Assembly: GCA_964343305.1 (NCBI GenBank)
Contig: CAYFJO010000169.1
Coordinates: 1 to 21,482, forward strand
DNA from: CAYFJO01 sp964343305
GTDB lineage: Bacteria; Planctomycetota; Planctomycetia; Pirellulales; Pirellulaceae
Length of the DNA: 21,482 nt
Direction of reading: 5' to 3'
Positions 8,246 to 15,185 of this stretch are shown in pieces; position 1 is the first letter of the stretch; each line of letters starts with the position of its first letter. The position numbers were made by a program, and so were the translations under genes. Below the pieces are notes generated by a model that saw only the letters and a list, made by a program, of their open reading frames with translations, was not told the DNA's origin and ran no database searches.

Positions 8246-8297
8246 TGCGCGCGGCAATCGTCGCGCGTTCCACCAATCGACATCAGGAGAGACATCC

Positions 8298-8504
8298 ATG
8301 CCGGATTCAGCATCGAACGAATCTGCGTCGCCCACCGCGGTCGCCAGTTGCGCGGCCGACCGCCAGGCGGAACGAGAGCGCCTCATCGACAACTTGGCGT
8401 TTCTCGTGGTTCGCCAGCACCACCACAACCAACGGTCCGCGATGACCGAAGCCCCTATCGACGAATCACCAGTGCTAAATCCGAACGAAAAAAGCGCCAA
8501 GTAG
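8298..8504 (+). CDS. Small hypothetical protein, first gene of the payload array
   Basis: 68 codons with a good Shine-Dalgarno (AGGAGAG, 8285-8291). The product is hydrophilic with a possible helix ERERLIDNLAFLVVRQHHHN; there is no membrane span, signal or familiar motif. It starts 53 bases after the terminator of the recombinase and precedes two membrane-protein genes. I do not recognise it; its reality rests on the ribosome binding site and its position. Confidence 0.6.
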   Translation: MPDSASNESASPTAVASCAADRQAERERLIDNLAFLVVRQHHHNQRSAMTEAPIDESPVLNPNEKSAK

Positions 8505-8573
8505 AAACGAAGGGCCCGCTTAGCTTTGGCCGCCGCTTTGTTTATCCACTTTGAACGAAAAAAGGAGAACCCA

Positions 8574-8771
8574 TTGACGTACGTAGTCCTCGCATTTGTT
8601 TCCGTGGCCCTGCTGCTGGCCGTCGTGGCGCTCATCAAAGAACGCCGCTTGCGACTCGCCTTGCAGGACATTCTCAGACGTCTCATCAACCGTTGGAGGT
8701 CGTATGCAAACACACAAACTGATCCACATGCCGATCGTCGCAGCGCTGATGTTGACGGCGATCGGGTGTGA
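8574..8771 (+). CDS. Small single-span membrane protein (TTG start)
   Basis: The start is taken as TTG 8574 because AAAGGAG (8559-8565) lies directly upstream; the in-frame ATG at 8526 has no such site. The 65-residue product has one hydrophobic segment (residues 4-21, VVLAFVSVALLLAVVALI) followed by a basic amphipathic stretch (KERRLRLALQDILRRLINRW), which suggests an inner-membrane protein with the C-terminus in the cytoplasm. The tail overlaps the next gene by 68 bases. Size and topology recall small phage-type membrane proteins, but nothing specific supports that. Confidence 0.6.
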   Translation: MTYVVLAFVSVALLLAVVALIKERRLRLALQDILRRLINRWRSYANTQTDPHADRRSADVDGDRV

Positions 8772-9288
8772 TGAAGACGAAAACAAACGTCTGGCTGAAA
8801 TGGCCGAGCGGCATCTTGAGCGGCAGGCAGAGCAGAGTCGCCAGGTCACCGAACTTCAGCGCGAAGTTGCCGAAGGTTCGCGGCGACTGGTCGAAGCCGA
8901 TGCCCAAGCGCGGCAGGAAATGGTTACTCTGCAGCGCGAAGTCCAAGCCGAACGCAACGAAGTCGGGAGGCAACGCGATTTGCTGGAAGGCGAGCGCCGT
9001 GACCTGGCCGCCAAACGTCGCCTGGACCCGATCATCGCGGCGGCAATCACCAACATCGGCTTGCTGTTGGCCTGCCTATTACCGCTGGTTCTGTGCTGGT
9101 ATCTGCTCACGCGTCGCGTCGAACCCGCAGACGATCAAGCGGTCGCCGAAGTCTTGCTCGAAGACCTCGTTGCTGACCGGCCGTTGCTACTACCGCGTAC
9201 CGACGGCGTCCCTGCCATTGGCCTGCGTGCGGAGCGTGACGCTTCGCGTTCGCCCGACGATTCAGATCACGTCGATCGTTCGACCTGA
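8704..9288 (+). CDS. Predicted lipoprotein with coiled coil and a second membrane segment
   Basis: ATG 8704 follows GGAGG (8695-8699). The 194-residue product begins with a short signal ending in a lipobox-like LTAIGC, with Cys22 the candidate lipidated residue. A long charged heptad-like region rich in Glu, Gln and Arg (about 25-105) predicts a coiled coil. Residues 111-136 are a clear membrane span and a polar tail of about 58 residues follows. A lipoprotein signal plus an internal span is unusual: the coiled coil would cross the periplasm and the tail would lie in the cytoplasm, or the first segment may simply be a membrane anchor. It overlaps the preceding small membrane-protein gene, suggesting the two act together. 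Family not recognised. Confidence 0.72.
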   Translation: MQTHKLIHMPIVAALMLTAIGCDEDENKRLAEMAERHLERQAEQSRQVTELQREVAEGSRRLVEADAQARQEMVTLQREVQAERNEVGRQRDLLEGERRDLAAKRRLDPIIAAAITNIGLLLACLLPLVLCWYLLTRRVEPADDQAVAEVLLEDLVADRPLLLPRTDGVPAIGLRAERDASRSPDDSDHVDRST

Positions 9289-9323
9289 CTAAACCACTAC
9301 TCATCAACATGGGAGGCATTCAT

Positions 9324-9692
9324 ATGTCGCACATCGTTTCCGTCCAGGCCGAGATTCGGGACGCGGCCGCACTCGATTCGGCCTGCCGCCGTCTCAGGCT
9401 GCCACTACCGACGCACGGGACGGCGCAGCTTTTCAGTGGCGAGGCCACCGGCCATTGCGTGCGGCTTTCCGGCTGGCGCTATCCGGTTGTCTGCGATACG
9501 GAAAGTGGCCGCATTCAATTCGACAATTTCGAAGGCCGGTGGGGCGAACAGCGCGAGTTAGACCGGCTGATGCAGGCCTACGCCTGTGAACGAGCGAAAC
9601 TCGAAGCCCGCCGCAACGGACATACCGTGACCGAACAGCCGCTGGCCGACGGCTCGATCAAGCTGACCGTTCACGTTGGAGGTAACGCATGA
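9324..9692 (+). CDS. DUF1257 (Ycf35-like) family protein
   Basis: ATG 9324 is preferred over 9309 because GGGAGG (9311-9316) precedes it. The 122-residue product opens MSHIVSVQAEIRDAAALDSA, the usual DUF1257 beginning (MSH + short strand + RDAxAL). WRYPVVCDTESGRIQFDNFE (about 52-71) and an E/R-rich C-terminal helix fit the family, which includes plastid/cyanobacterial Ycf35. The biochemical role is unknown. Its stop overlaps the next gene's start (ATGA), and next-door DUF2997 is the usual partner, so the two proteins probably work as a pair, here alongside TOPRIM and AAA proteins. Confidence 0.82.
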   Translation: MSHIVSVQAEIRDAAALDSACRRLRLPLPTHGTAQLFSGEATGHCVRLSGWRYPVVCDTESGRIQFDNFEGRWGEQRELDRLMQAYACERAKLEARRNGHTVTEQPLADGSIKLTVHVGGNA

Positions 9693-9886
9693 GCCGCACG
9701 ATTGAAATCATCATCTCGCCCACCGGCGAATCCCGTGTCGAAACCAAGGGCTTTGCCGGCAGCGAATGTCGCGAGGCGAGTCGCTTTCTGGAATCGGCAC
9801 TTGGCAGAGCGACGTCGGAGTCGTTAACGGCCGAGTTCCACGAAGCTCGCACCCATCAACACAATCACTTGGACCAGGAGACATGA
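9689..9886 (+). CDS. DUF2997 family small protein
   Basis: 65 residues, translationally coupled to the DUF1257 gene (ATGA overlap 9689-9692) and to the TOPRIM gene (ATGA 9883-9886). The sequence fits DUF2997: a first strand RTIEIIISPTGESRVETKGF, then GSECREASRFLESALG, a helix with conserved Gly/Cys/Leu positions, then a short polar tail. The family is small, cytoplasmic and of unknown function, and typically neighbours DUF1257. Confidence 0.8.
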   Translation: MSRTIEIIISPTGESRVETKGFAGSECREASRFLESALGRATSESLTAEFHEARTHQHNHLDQET

Positions 9887-10554
9887 CACTCACAAAACAA
9901 CCTAATTCTTCCGTGCCGACGCGACAGGCAACGGCAACCGATCTCGTGCGAATCTTGCTTGTTGTCGAAGGCACCAACGACATTGAGTTTCTGCGACGCA
10001 TTTCAGGTCTGCTTCACGCCCACGACTCGTCTCTGCCGCATCTGGCCGATATGGAACAACAAGGTACGCTCATCTTCGTACCTTTTGGCGGCGGGCATGT
10101 GCGCGCCTGGATGCATCGGCTCGCCCCTCTGGGCAAGCCGGAATTCCACCTGTACGACCACGAGCTACCGCCGGAGACCGATCATCGGCGCGAGGCTGCG
10201 GAAGTGATCAATCGCCGCCCGCATTGTCAGGCAGCCCTGACCGGCAAACGCAGCCTGGAAAACTATCTGCATCCCGAGGCGATTCGCACGGCTGGCGAAA
10301 TCGAAGTCGACTTTGACGACTTCGACCCCGCGGCCGAGATTGTTGCCAAGCAACTCCATCAGCGCAGCCTCGTCGAAACACCCTGGGAGCTTCTCACCCG
10401 CCGCGCCCGCAACCGCCTGACCCACCGAGCCAAACGCTGGCTCAATACAAAGGTCGCTGACCACATGACGGTCGATCTGCTGCGCGAGCGCGATCCCGAT
10501 GATGAAGCCATTTCGTGGCTGAAGACCATCGGCCGCTTGGCTGAATCTCGGTAA
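9883..10554 (+). CDS. TOPRIM-domain protein (OLD-nuclease/DUF4435-like)
   Basis: ATG 9883 overlaps the previous stop and follows CAGGAG. The 223-residue product shows a TOPRIM pattern: ILLVVEGTNDIEFLRRI (24-40) with the acidic Glu29, then FVPFGGG (65-71), then FHLYDHE (88-94) supplying the Asp/Glu metal pair. GKRSLENYLHPEAI (121-134) is typical of the stand-alone TOPRIM proteins related to OLD-family nucleases. A helical, basic C-terminus follows. Such domains bind metal ions and act in nicking, cleavage or primase-type chemistry on nucleic acids. With no ATPase domain in the same chain, the AAA protein encoded 53 bases downstream is the natural partner candidate (inference). Confidence 0.72.
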   Translation: MTLTKQPNSSVPTRQATATDLVRILLVVEGTNDIEFLRRISGLLHAHDSSLPHLADMEQQGTLIFVPFGGGHVRAWMHRLAPLGKPEFHLYDHELPPETDHRREAAEVINRRPHCQAALTGKRSLENYLHPEAIRTAGEIEVDFDDFDPAAEIVAKQLHQRSLVETPWELLTRRARNRLTHRAKRWLNTKVADHMTVDLLRERDPDDEAISWLKTIGRLAESR

Positions 10555-10607
10555 TCGCAACTCTACCGGTCACCATCCCCACATCACAATGTCACAAGGA
10601 ATCAACC

Positions 10608-12110
10608 ATGACGCTATCAGAGCGGCTGGCGGAGAATGTACGCGCGTGCTTCGCCGGCATTTGGATTCAAAGTTTCGAACACGAAGACGCGTTGCTGGAA
10701 ATCGCGCGGCTGTGCCATGGCGAAGGCTGGAAGATGGCAACCTGGGATATCGACCTGGGATTGCGGCTATCCGGCGGTACGAACAGCGACACAACTGATA
10801 TGGCAGGATCCGATCCGCTTGCCGCAGTCCGAGCATTGAGTGCGATGGCGGATGACGAAACTCCGTCTCTGTTGGTGCTCGTCAACTTCCATCGGTTTCT
10901 GAACTCGGCCGAGGTCGTCCAGGCCGTATCCCAGCAGATCGTGCAGGGCAAAAACAACCGCACGTTCGTCGTGATTCTGTCCCCAGTCGTACAGATTCCG
11001 ACTGAGTTGGAAAAACTCATCGTCTTCATCGAACACGAGATGCCCGATCGCGATCAAATCGAAGAGATCGCCCGCGGCGTGGCCACCGAGGAAGGCGAAT
11101 TGCCCGAAGGAGTGGACTTGGAGCGTGTGCTCGACGCGGCTTGCGGACTCACGCGTTACGAAGCCGAAGGAGCTTTCAGTCTTTCGCTGGTACGGCATGG
11201 ACGCGTCGAACCGTCGTCGATCTGGGAACTCAAGTCGCAGACGTTGACCAAAAGCGGTCTGCTCTCATTGCACCACGGAAGCGAATCATTCGCCGATCTC
11301 GGTGGACTTGAATCGTTGAAGGCGTTTTGCCTGCGCGCGATGCGACCACACCAAGGCAGCACACGGGCACTCAAGCCGCGAGGCGTATTGCTGCTGGGCG
11401 TGCCGGGCACAGGAAAGAGCGCGTTTTGTAAAGCGCTCGGCAATGAGACTGGCAGGCCGACGCTGACGCTCGATGTCGGCGCCTTGATGGGTTCGCTTGT
11501 AGGCCAAACCGAGGAACGCACGCGACGGGCGCTGCGCATCGTCGATGCCATGCAACCGGCCGTGCTCTTCGTCGATGAAGTCGAAAAGGCACTCAGCGGC
11601 GTGGCCGGCTCCGGCCAAACCGATAGCGGCGTTTCGGCGCGGATGTTTGGTTCGTTGCTCTCGTGGCTCAACGATCATGAGTCGGATGTGTTCGTCGTTT
11701 GCACGGCGAACGACGTGACGAAACTGCCGCCGGAGTTCTGTCGCGCGGAACGCTTTGACGGTTTGTTCTTCCTTGATCTTCCGGGCAAGGAACAGAAGCA
11801 AGCTATCTGGCGAATGTTTCTCGACCTGTTCGGCATCGAAGGCGATCAGCGATTGCCCGACGATCAGAACTGGACAGGAGCAGAGATTCGCGCGTGCTGC
11901 CGCCTCGCAGCGTTGCTTGATGTGCCGCTGGTACAGGCTGCCCAGAACATCGTGCCGGTTGCGATCACTGCAGCCGAATCGGTCGATCAATTGCGGAACT
12001 GGGCCAGCGGTCGCTGCCTGTCGGCAGACGTCTCAGGCGTCTACACCAACGCGAGCGGTTCAAGCGGCAAGTCGCGGCGGAAGATTCCTCGCGATCCGAG
12101 TGTCAATTGA
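10608..12110 (+). CDS. AAA+ ATPase, Ycf46-like
   Basis: The 500-residue protein has an N-terminal domain (1-220) with IWIQSFEHEDALLEIARLC and a WDIDLGL segment, as in Ycf46-type proteins (which pair a Walker-like N-terminal domain with AAA). A C-terminal AAA+ module has Walker A GVPGTGKS (264-271), Walker B AVLFVDE (318-324), sensor-1 region CTAND (365-369) and arginine-finger region RAERFDG (379-385). The FADLGGLESLK lead-in (228-238) is typical of the FtsH/Cdc48-like AAA clade. The protein would hydrolyse ATP as a ring to remodel or unfold a partner. AAGGAA precedes the start. In plastids and cyanobacteria Ycf35 (DUF1257) and Ycf46 are both conserved, which fits finding both relatives here. 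Substrate unknown. Confidence 0.85.
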   Translation: MTLSERLAENVRACFAGIWIQSFEHEDALLEIARLCHGEGWKMATWDIDLGLRLSGGTNSDTTDMAGSDPLAAVRALSAMADDETPSLLVLVNFHRFLNSAEVVQAVSQQIVQGKNNRTFVVILSPVVQIPTELEKLIVFIEHEMPDRDQIEEIARGVATEEGELPEGVDLERVLDAACGLTRYEAEGAFSLSLVRHGRVEPSSIWELKSQTLTKSGLLSLHHGSESFADLGGLESLKAFCLRAMRPHQGSTRALKPRGVLLLGVPGTGKSAFCKALGNETGRPTLTLDVGALMGSLVGQTEERTRRALRIVDAMQPAVLFVDEVEKALSGVAGSGQTDSGVSARMFGSLLSWLNDHESDVFVVCTANDVTKLPPEFCRAERFDGLFFLDLPGKEQKQAIWRMFLDLFGIEGDQRLPDDQNWTGAEIRACCRLAALLDVPLVQAAQNIVPVAITAAESVDQLRNWASGRCLSADVSGVYTNASGSSGKSRRKIPRDPSVN

Positions 12111-12170
12111 TCGTCGCGACGGGCTGATCGTTGTTCGAACTAACTCAAAACGAAAGGAGCAAACCATTCA

Positions 12171-12563
12171 ATGAGCGAATCTGATTCTGCAGCCGATTGG
12201 ATGACCGCGTATCAGGAGCGGCTGAAACGAGAGCGAGCAGAAGCTCGCCTATCCATCGGTAAAGCATGCGATGCCCTCGCTGAGTTATGCGCTACCGAGG
12301 TGCGCATCGAGTACGACGGCTACGGCGACTCGGGAGCAGTCGAAGGCGTTACGGCAATCGGTTCGGCAGGTGATGTCGAGATTCCCGCCGACCTCCGGGA
12401 CAAGTTGATCTCCGCGGCCGAGCGACTACTTCCCGACGGCTGGGAAAACAACTCGGGCGCTTTTGGCGAATTGGTGCTTGACGTCGTCAATCGCCGACTG
12501 ACCCGCGAGCACAACTGGCGCGTCGAAACGAGCGAATACGACGAGGAGGCGTGGGAGCTATGA
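12171..12563 (+). CDS. Conserved hypothetical protein, DUF6878-like
   Basis: 130 residues after AAAGGAG. Charged N-terminal helices are followed by VRIEYDGYGDSGAVEGVTAI, a segment I associate with DUF6878-like proteins (a YdGxGDSG core), then a helical region with LLPDGWENNSGAFGELVLDV and an acidic end. There is no signal peptide or membrane span. Its stop codon overlaps the next start (ATGA at 12560-12563), so the two are translated together. The DUF number is from memory and should be treated as provisional; the function is unknown. Confidence 0.72.
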   Translation: MSESDSAADWMTAYQERLKRERAEARLSIGKACDALAELCATEVRIEYDGYGDSGAVEGVTAIGSAGDVEIPADLRDKLISAAERLLPDGWENNSGAFGELVLDVVNRRLTREHNWRVETSEYDEEAWEL

Positions 12564-13101
12564 ATCCGTACCATCACGCCCTGTCGAGCGCCGCTCATTT
12601 TGGCGGGCATCCGGACGATTATCTGCCGGTGCACCAGTGGCTCGACGAATCGAAGGCGTCTTCGCCGACTTTCGACACCGGGCACTGCGTCATCACGCCG
12701 AAGGCATCTTCCTGCTGGAACGCTTGTTTGGCGCGACGATCACCAATAGCGATGGTCGCGCTATCCCTGTGCGATTCATCGGCGAGCAGCATGTCAAAGA
12801 AGACCTCGGCCGCATCCCGACCGCTCAGGACTGGCTGGAACACCTGGCTCCTGCCCCGTGGATGATGAAACGAGGCAAACTGCTTTATCTCAATGAATCG
12901 CGAGCGAACGAGAATTCGAAGCGAGAGCGATGTGAATGCGAGCAAGACGGGCACTTCTGTTCCGGCATTCCCGGAATCCTCGCCCATTTGGAAGGCGGCA
13001 AACTGCAGCCCAGCTCAGCTGTCGAACGCTGCGACCTCTGCCAGCGCTATCCATCCGACGAAGCGGCTCTCCAACGCCTGCGCGAACTCGGAATCGCCTG
13101 A
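12560..13101 (+). pseudogene. Frameshifted conserved hypothetical (DUF6915-like)
   Basis: The first 33 codons from ATG 12560 read MNPYHHALSSAAHFGGHPDD and on to HQWLDESKA. The continuation FADFRHRALRHHAEGIFLLE lies in the -1 frame from about 12660 and runs to 13101 with DGRAIPVRFIGEQHVKEDLG. These two halves look like one protein, in a family I recall as DUF6915. The frame change falls between about 12648 and 12662 and equals one missing base. There is no obvious slippery heptamer. The downstream half remains well preserved, including a Cys-rich tail (RCECEQDGHFC and ERCDLC, a possible zinc site). So this is a recent mutation, a sequencing error, or (less likely) programmed frameshifting. A GTG at 12637 could restart the downstream frame. 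Confidence 0.65.
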
Positions 13102-13141
13102 CCAATCACTATCCCTTCATCATTATCTTTGGAGAAAACCT

Positions 13142-14083
13142 ATGACTGTTTCCACAGACCGGCCACCGGTGCAGCGGGCCGGCCCGGCTGACCGATTGCG
13201 GGCGAAGATGTGTGCCACACGCGTCAGCTTCACTTGGTTCGGCACACGGAAAACACTTTCCTCTGCGCAGAAGGCGCAGGCGGCCGAATCATTCGGCGCA
13301 GAAGGCGAGTTTCTCAGCGCCGGCAAGAAACTGCTTGATACCAAGCACCCGCGGTTTAAGGCGGTGACGTCAGTTCGGAATCGTACGCGTGCCTACTGGA
13401 CGTCGCTCAGTTTGCCCTATCCGGAGCCGGGAATTCGTCTGGTGCGGCAGGTCGCGCTCGAGACGTTTCAGGATCAGATGAACCTCTTCAAGGACGAACT
13501 CGACGAAGCCGTGGCCGAGCTCAACGAGCAATATGCAGCGCTCAAAGCGGCGGCGCAGGATCGGCTGGGCAGTCTGTACAACGAAGCCGACTATCCGGCC
13601 TCGCTCGCCGGGATGTTCGATGTCTCTTGGGATTTTCCTAGCGTCGAACCGCCATCGTATCTGCAGCAGCTGAATCCAGAACTCTACGAGCAAGAGTGTC
13701 GCCGCGTACGAACCCGTTTTGACGAAGCCGTGCAGATGGCCGAGCAGGCATTCATCGAGGAGTTGTCGCAACTTGTGTCGCATCTCACCGAGCGGTTGGG
13801 CGGTCAGGAAGACGGCAAACCCAAGATTTTCCGCGACACAGCGGTGGGAAACCTGCGTGAGTTCTTCGATCGGTTCCGCGCACTGAATGTGCGGTCCAAC
13901 GATCAGCTCGACTCGCTCGTTTCCCAATGTCGTCAAGTTGTCGATGGTGTCCAGCCACAGGAACTGCGCGACAATGGAGGTCTGCGCCAACAGGTTGCCA
14001 CGCAGCTTTCTGGCGTCCAGTCTGTCCTCGACGGACTTCTTGTTGACCGACCGCGGCGGCGGATCATCCGTTCGCCCAAGTGA
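13142..14083 (+). CDS. Conserved hypothetical, helical 313-aa protein
   Basis: ATG 13142 follows TTGGAGA, so the in-frame codons upstream from 12893 are discounted because they overlap the previous gene. There is no signal peptide or membrane span. The protein has ordered blocks: VSFTWFGTRKTLSSAQKAQA (about 28-47), RAYWTSLSLPYPEPGIRLVR (83-102), long helices with ELDEAVAELNEQYAALK (120-136), DVSWDFPSVEPPSYLQQLNP (about 160-179), then predicted coiled-coil helices to VDRPRRRI near the end. Composition suggests a soluble, mostly helical scaffold-like protein. It resembles phage/mobile-element proteins of the DUF3150 kind, but I am not certain. It is followed 10 bases later by the next small gene, so it is part of the same transcription unit. 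Confidence 0.8.
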   Translation: MTVSTDRPPVQRAGPADRLRAKMCATRVSFTWFGTRKTLSSAQKAQAAESFGAEGEFLSAGKKLLDTKHPRFKAVTSVRNRTRAYWTSLSLPYPEPGIRLVRQVALETFQDQMNLFKDELDEAVAELNEQYAALKAAAQDRLGSLYNEADYPASLAGMFDVSWDFPSVEPPSYLQQLNPELYEQECRRVRTRFDEAVQMAEQAFIEELSQLVSHLTERLGGQEDGKPKIFRDTAVGNLREFFDRFRALNVRSNDQLDSLVSQCRQVVDGVQPQELRDNGGLRQQVATQLSGVQSVLDGLLVDRPRRRIIRSPK

Positions 14084-14093
14084 GGACGCGGCT

Positions 14094-14342
14094 ATGCAAC
14101 TTCTGATCTCCCCTTACGGCACGATCCGCTGCGTCTACGCCGAATCCATTGACCTCGCCCAAATCGGGCACGTTTCCATTTCTCGTGGTTCACACGTCGA
14201 GCCCGATCCAGACGGTCGTTGGTTCGCTGACCTGGCGCCGGTGGGCGGGCCACGGCTCGGCCCATTTGCTCGCCGAAGCGACGCCCTCAACGCGGAATTC
14301 GAGTGGTTGCACACGCACTGGTTGCTGCCACCGCCCGACTGA
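14094..14342 (+). CDS. Small conserved hypothetical, 82 aa
   Basis: ATG 14094 with GAGGA (14082-14086) upstream. The product begins MQLLISPYGTIRCVYAESID, contains GHVSISRGSHVEPDPDGRW and LGPFARRSDALNAEFEWLH, and ends in WLLPPPD. It looks like a compact alpha+beta domain with a conserved Pro/Asp/Gly turn and a C-terminal helix. Proteins of this kind are known to me from plasmids and planctomycete elements without assigned function. It is the last gene before an internal terminator, which marks the end of the first half of the array. Confidence 0.75.
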   Translation: MQLLISPYGTIRCVYAESIDLAQIGHVSISRGSHVEPDPDGRWFADLAPVGGPRLGPFARRSDALNAEFEWLHTHWLLPPPD

Positions 14343-14373
14343 CTACCGTCAACGACAATTCGTAAACCGTTTC

Positions 14374-14419
14374 GCCCCGGCGGCGCAGACAACTCGATCT
14401 GCGCGGCCGGGGCTTTTTT
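14374..14419 (+). terminator. Strong internal rho-independent terminator
   Basis: GCCCCGGC (14374-14381) pairs with GCCGGGGC (14406-14413). Above a one-base mismatch, GCGCAGA (14383-14389) pairs with TCTGCGC (14398-14404). TTTTTTC follows directly. It splits the array: genes to 14342 on one side, the Ubl cassette on the other. The downstream part must have its own promoter or rely on read-through. Confidence 0.88.
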
Positions 14420-14449
14420 CGTTTCCCTACACCAACAGGAGTACTTTCC

Positions 14450-14665
14450 ATGAAACAAGCCGATCTTGACCGCGCCGTCGCCCGCGCCACGGGCGAAACC
14501 GTCTCCACCATCAAACGCCTCGGGTTTCTGCTCGCCGATCCGGACGACTGTCTCGATCTCGAGTCCGAGGAACATGGACCCTACGTCATCGACTGGGACG
14601 AATTGGAGGCCCAGCGTCACGAAGCAGGAAAGCGGAGGCCGCGCTATGAACCGGCCGTCGCTTGA
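14450..14665 (+). CDS. Small hypothetical protein, 71 aa
   Basis: ATG 14450 follows CAGGAG (14438-14443). The product starts MKQADLDRAVARATGETVST, a helix-turn-helix-like beginning (DLDRAVARATGETVSTIKRLG), and ends with an acidic stretch and a PYVIDWDELEAQR segment. The HTH resemblance suggests a small DNA-binding or translational-control protein. It overlaps the next gene by 20 bases. Being first after the terminator, it may be the leader gene of the Ubl cassette. Confidence 0.65.
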   Translation: MKQADLDRAVARATGETVSTIKRLGFLLADPDDCLDLESEEHGPYVIDWDELEAQRHEAGKRRPRYEPAVA

Positions 14666-14834
14666 GCAACAACGTGAACTTCGCGGGGCCGCCGTGACCG
14701 ACGACTCCGCTGCCCTCAACGTTGATTCGAGTCTGCTAAAGCACGTGCGCGGTGGCCAACGACGAGGAGGGCGCGAAGTCAAGACCGCCTCGCGCCGTCG
14801 AAAGCGACGACGGCCGGTGCGGCAACGAACTTAA
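14646..14834 (+). CDS. Small basic hypothetical protein, 62 aa
   Basis: ATG 14646 lies inside the end of the preceding gene with CGGAGG (14634-14639) just upstream, so translational coupling is likely. The 62-residue product has a polar first half and a C-terminus very rich in arginine and lysine (RRGGREVKTASRRRKRRR), suggesting nucleic-acid binding or disorder. I do not recognise it. The evidence is the ribosome binding site and the overlap; no homologue is known to me. Confidence 0.5.
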   Translation: MNRPSLEQQRELRGAAVTDDSAALNVDSSLLKHVRGGQRRGGREVKTASRRRKRRRPVRQRT

Positions 14835-14883
14835 TGTCAACGATATCGATTCCACATTCAACACAACTCGTGAAAGGACACAT

Positions 14884-15108
14884 ATGAAGATTCTGGTCAT
14901 CAACAACGACGGTGGTGGCTTCGCCGATCACGTGGACGTCGCCGACGGCACGACAGTCGCCCAACTGTTCGAGCGTCAAATCGGCTCCACCAAGCCGAGT
15001 CACTATCTGATCCGCGTCAATCGTCAGCCGTGCCCGGCAGATCAAGTTTTGCGTGAAGGCGATCGCATCTCCATCACGCCGACGAAGATCGAGGGCGCGA
15101 ACTCGTAA
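14884..15108 (+). CDS. Ubiquitin-like beta-grasp protein (Ubl; MoaD/ThiS/PRTRC-C-like)
   Basis: ATG 14884 follows GAAAGGA (14871-14877). The 74-residue product fits a beta-grasp fold: strand MKILVINNDG, strand ADHVDVADGTTVAQLFERQI with the helix after it, strand YLIRVNRQPC, turn DQVLREGDRISITP, last strand ending TPTKIEG at 65-71 and then ANS. The Leu-Arg-Glu-Gly-Asp-Arg (56-61) turn before the last strand is the usual ThiS/MoaD/Ub pattern. There is no GG end; the last glycine is 71, so a protease would have to remove ANS to expose it. The neighbouring JAB peptidase is the obvious candidate. It resembles protein C of the PRTRC-type systems, which also pair with ThiF and JAB proteins. Confidence 0.78.
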   Translation: MKILVINNDGGGFADHVDVADGTTVAQLFERQIGSTKPSHYLIRVNRQPCPADQVLREGDRISITPTKIEGANS

Positions 15109-15123
15109 CCACATACTGTCCGC

Positions 15124-15153
15124 GCGCCACCGAGCCTTAGCGCTCGGTGGCGC
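15124..15153. promoter_or_regulatory. Perfect 12-bp stem-loop between the Ubl and E2/RING-like genes
   Basis: GCGCCACCGAGC (15124-15135) pairs with GCTCGGTGGCGC (15142-15153) around a 6-base loop. No T-run follows, so it is more likely an mRNA stability or processing element than a terminator. It might set the Ubl:E2 expression ratio. Confidence 0.45.
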
Positions 15154-15185
15154 CGTGGGTGGTGTTCACTTTGGAGTGACGAACC

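Noticed and set aside
11286..11990. Minus-strand open frame opposite the AAA ATPase
   Set aside because: The plus strand carries a complete AAA+ module; the antisense translation shows no family pattern.
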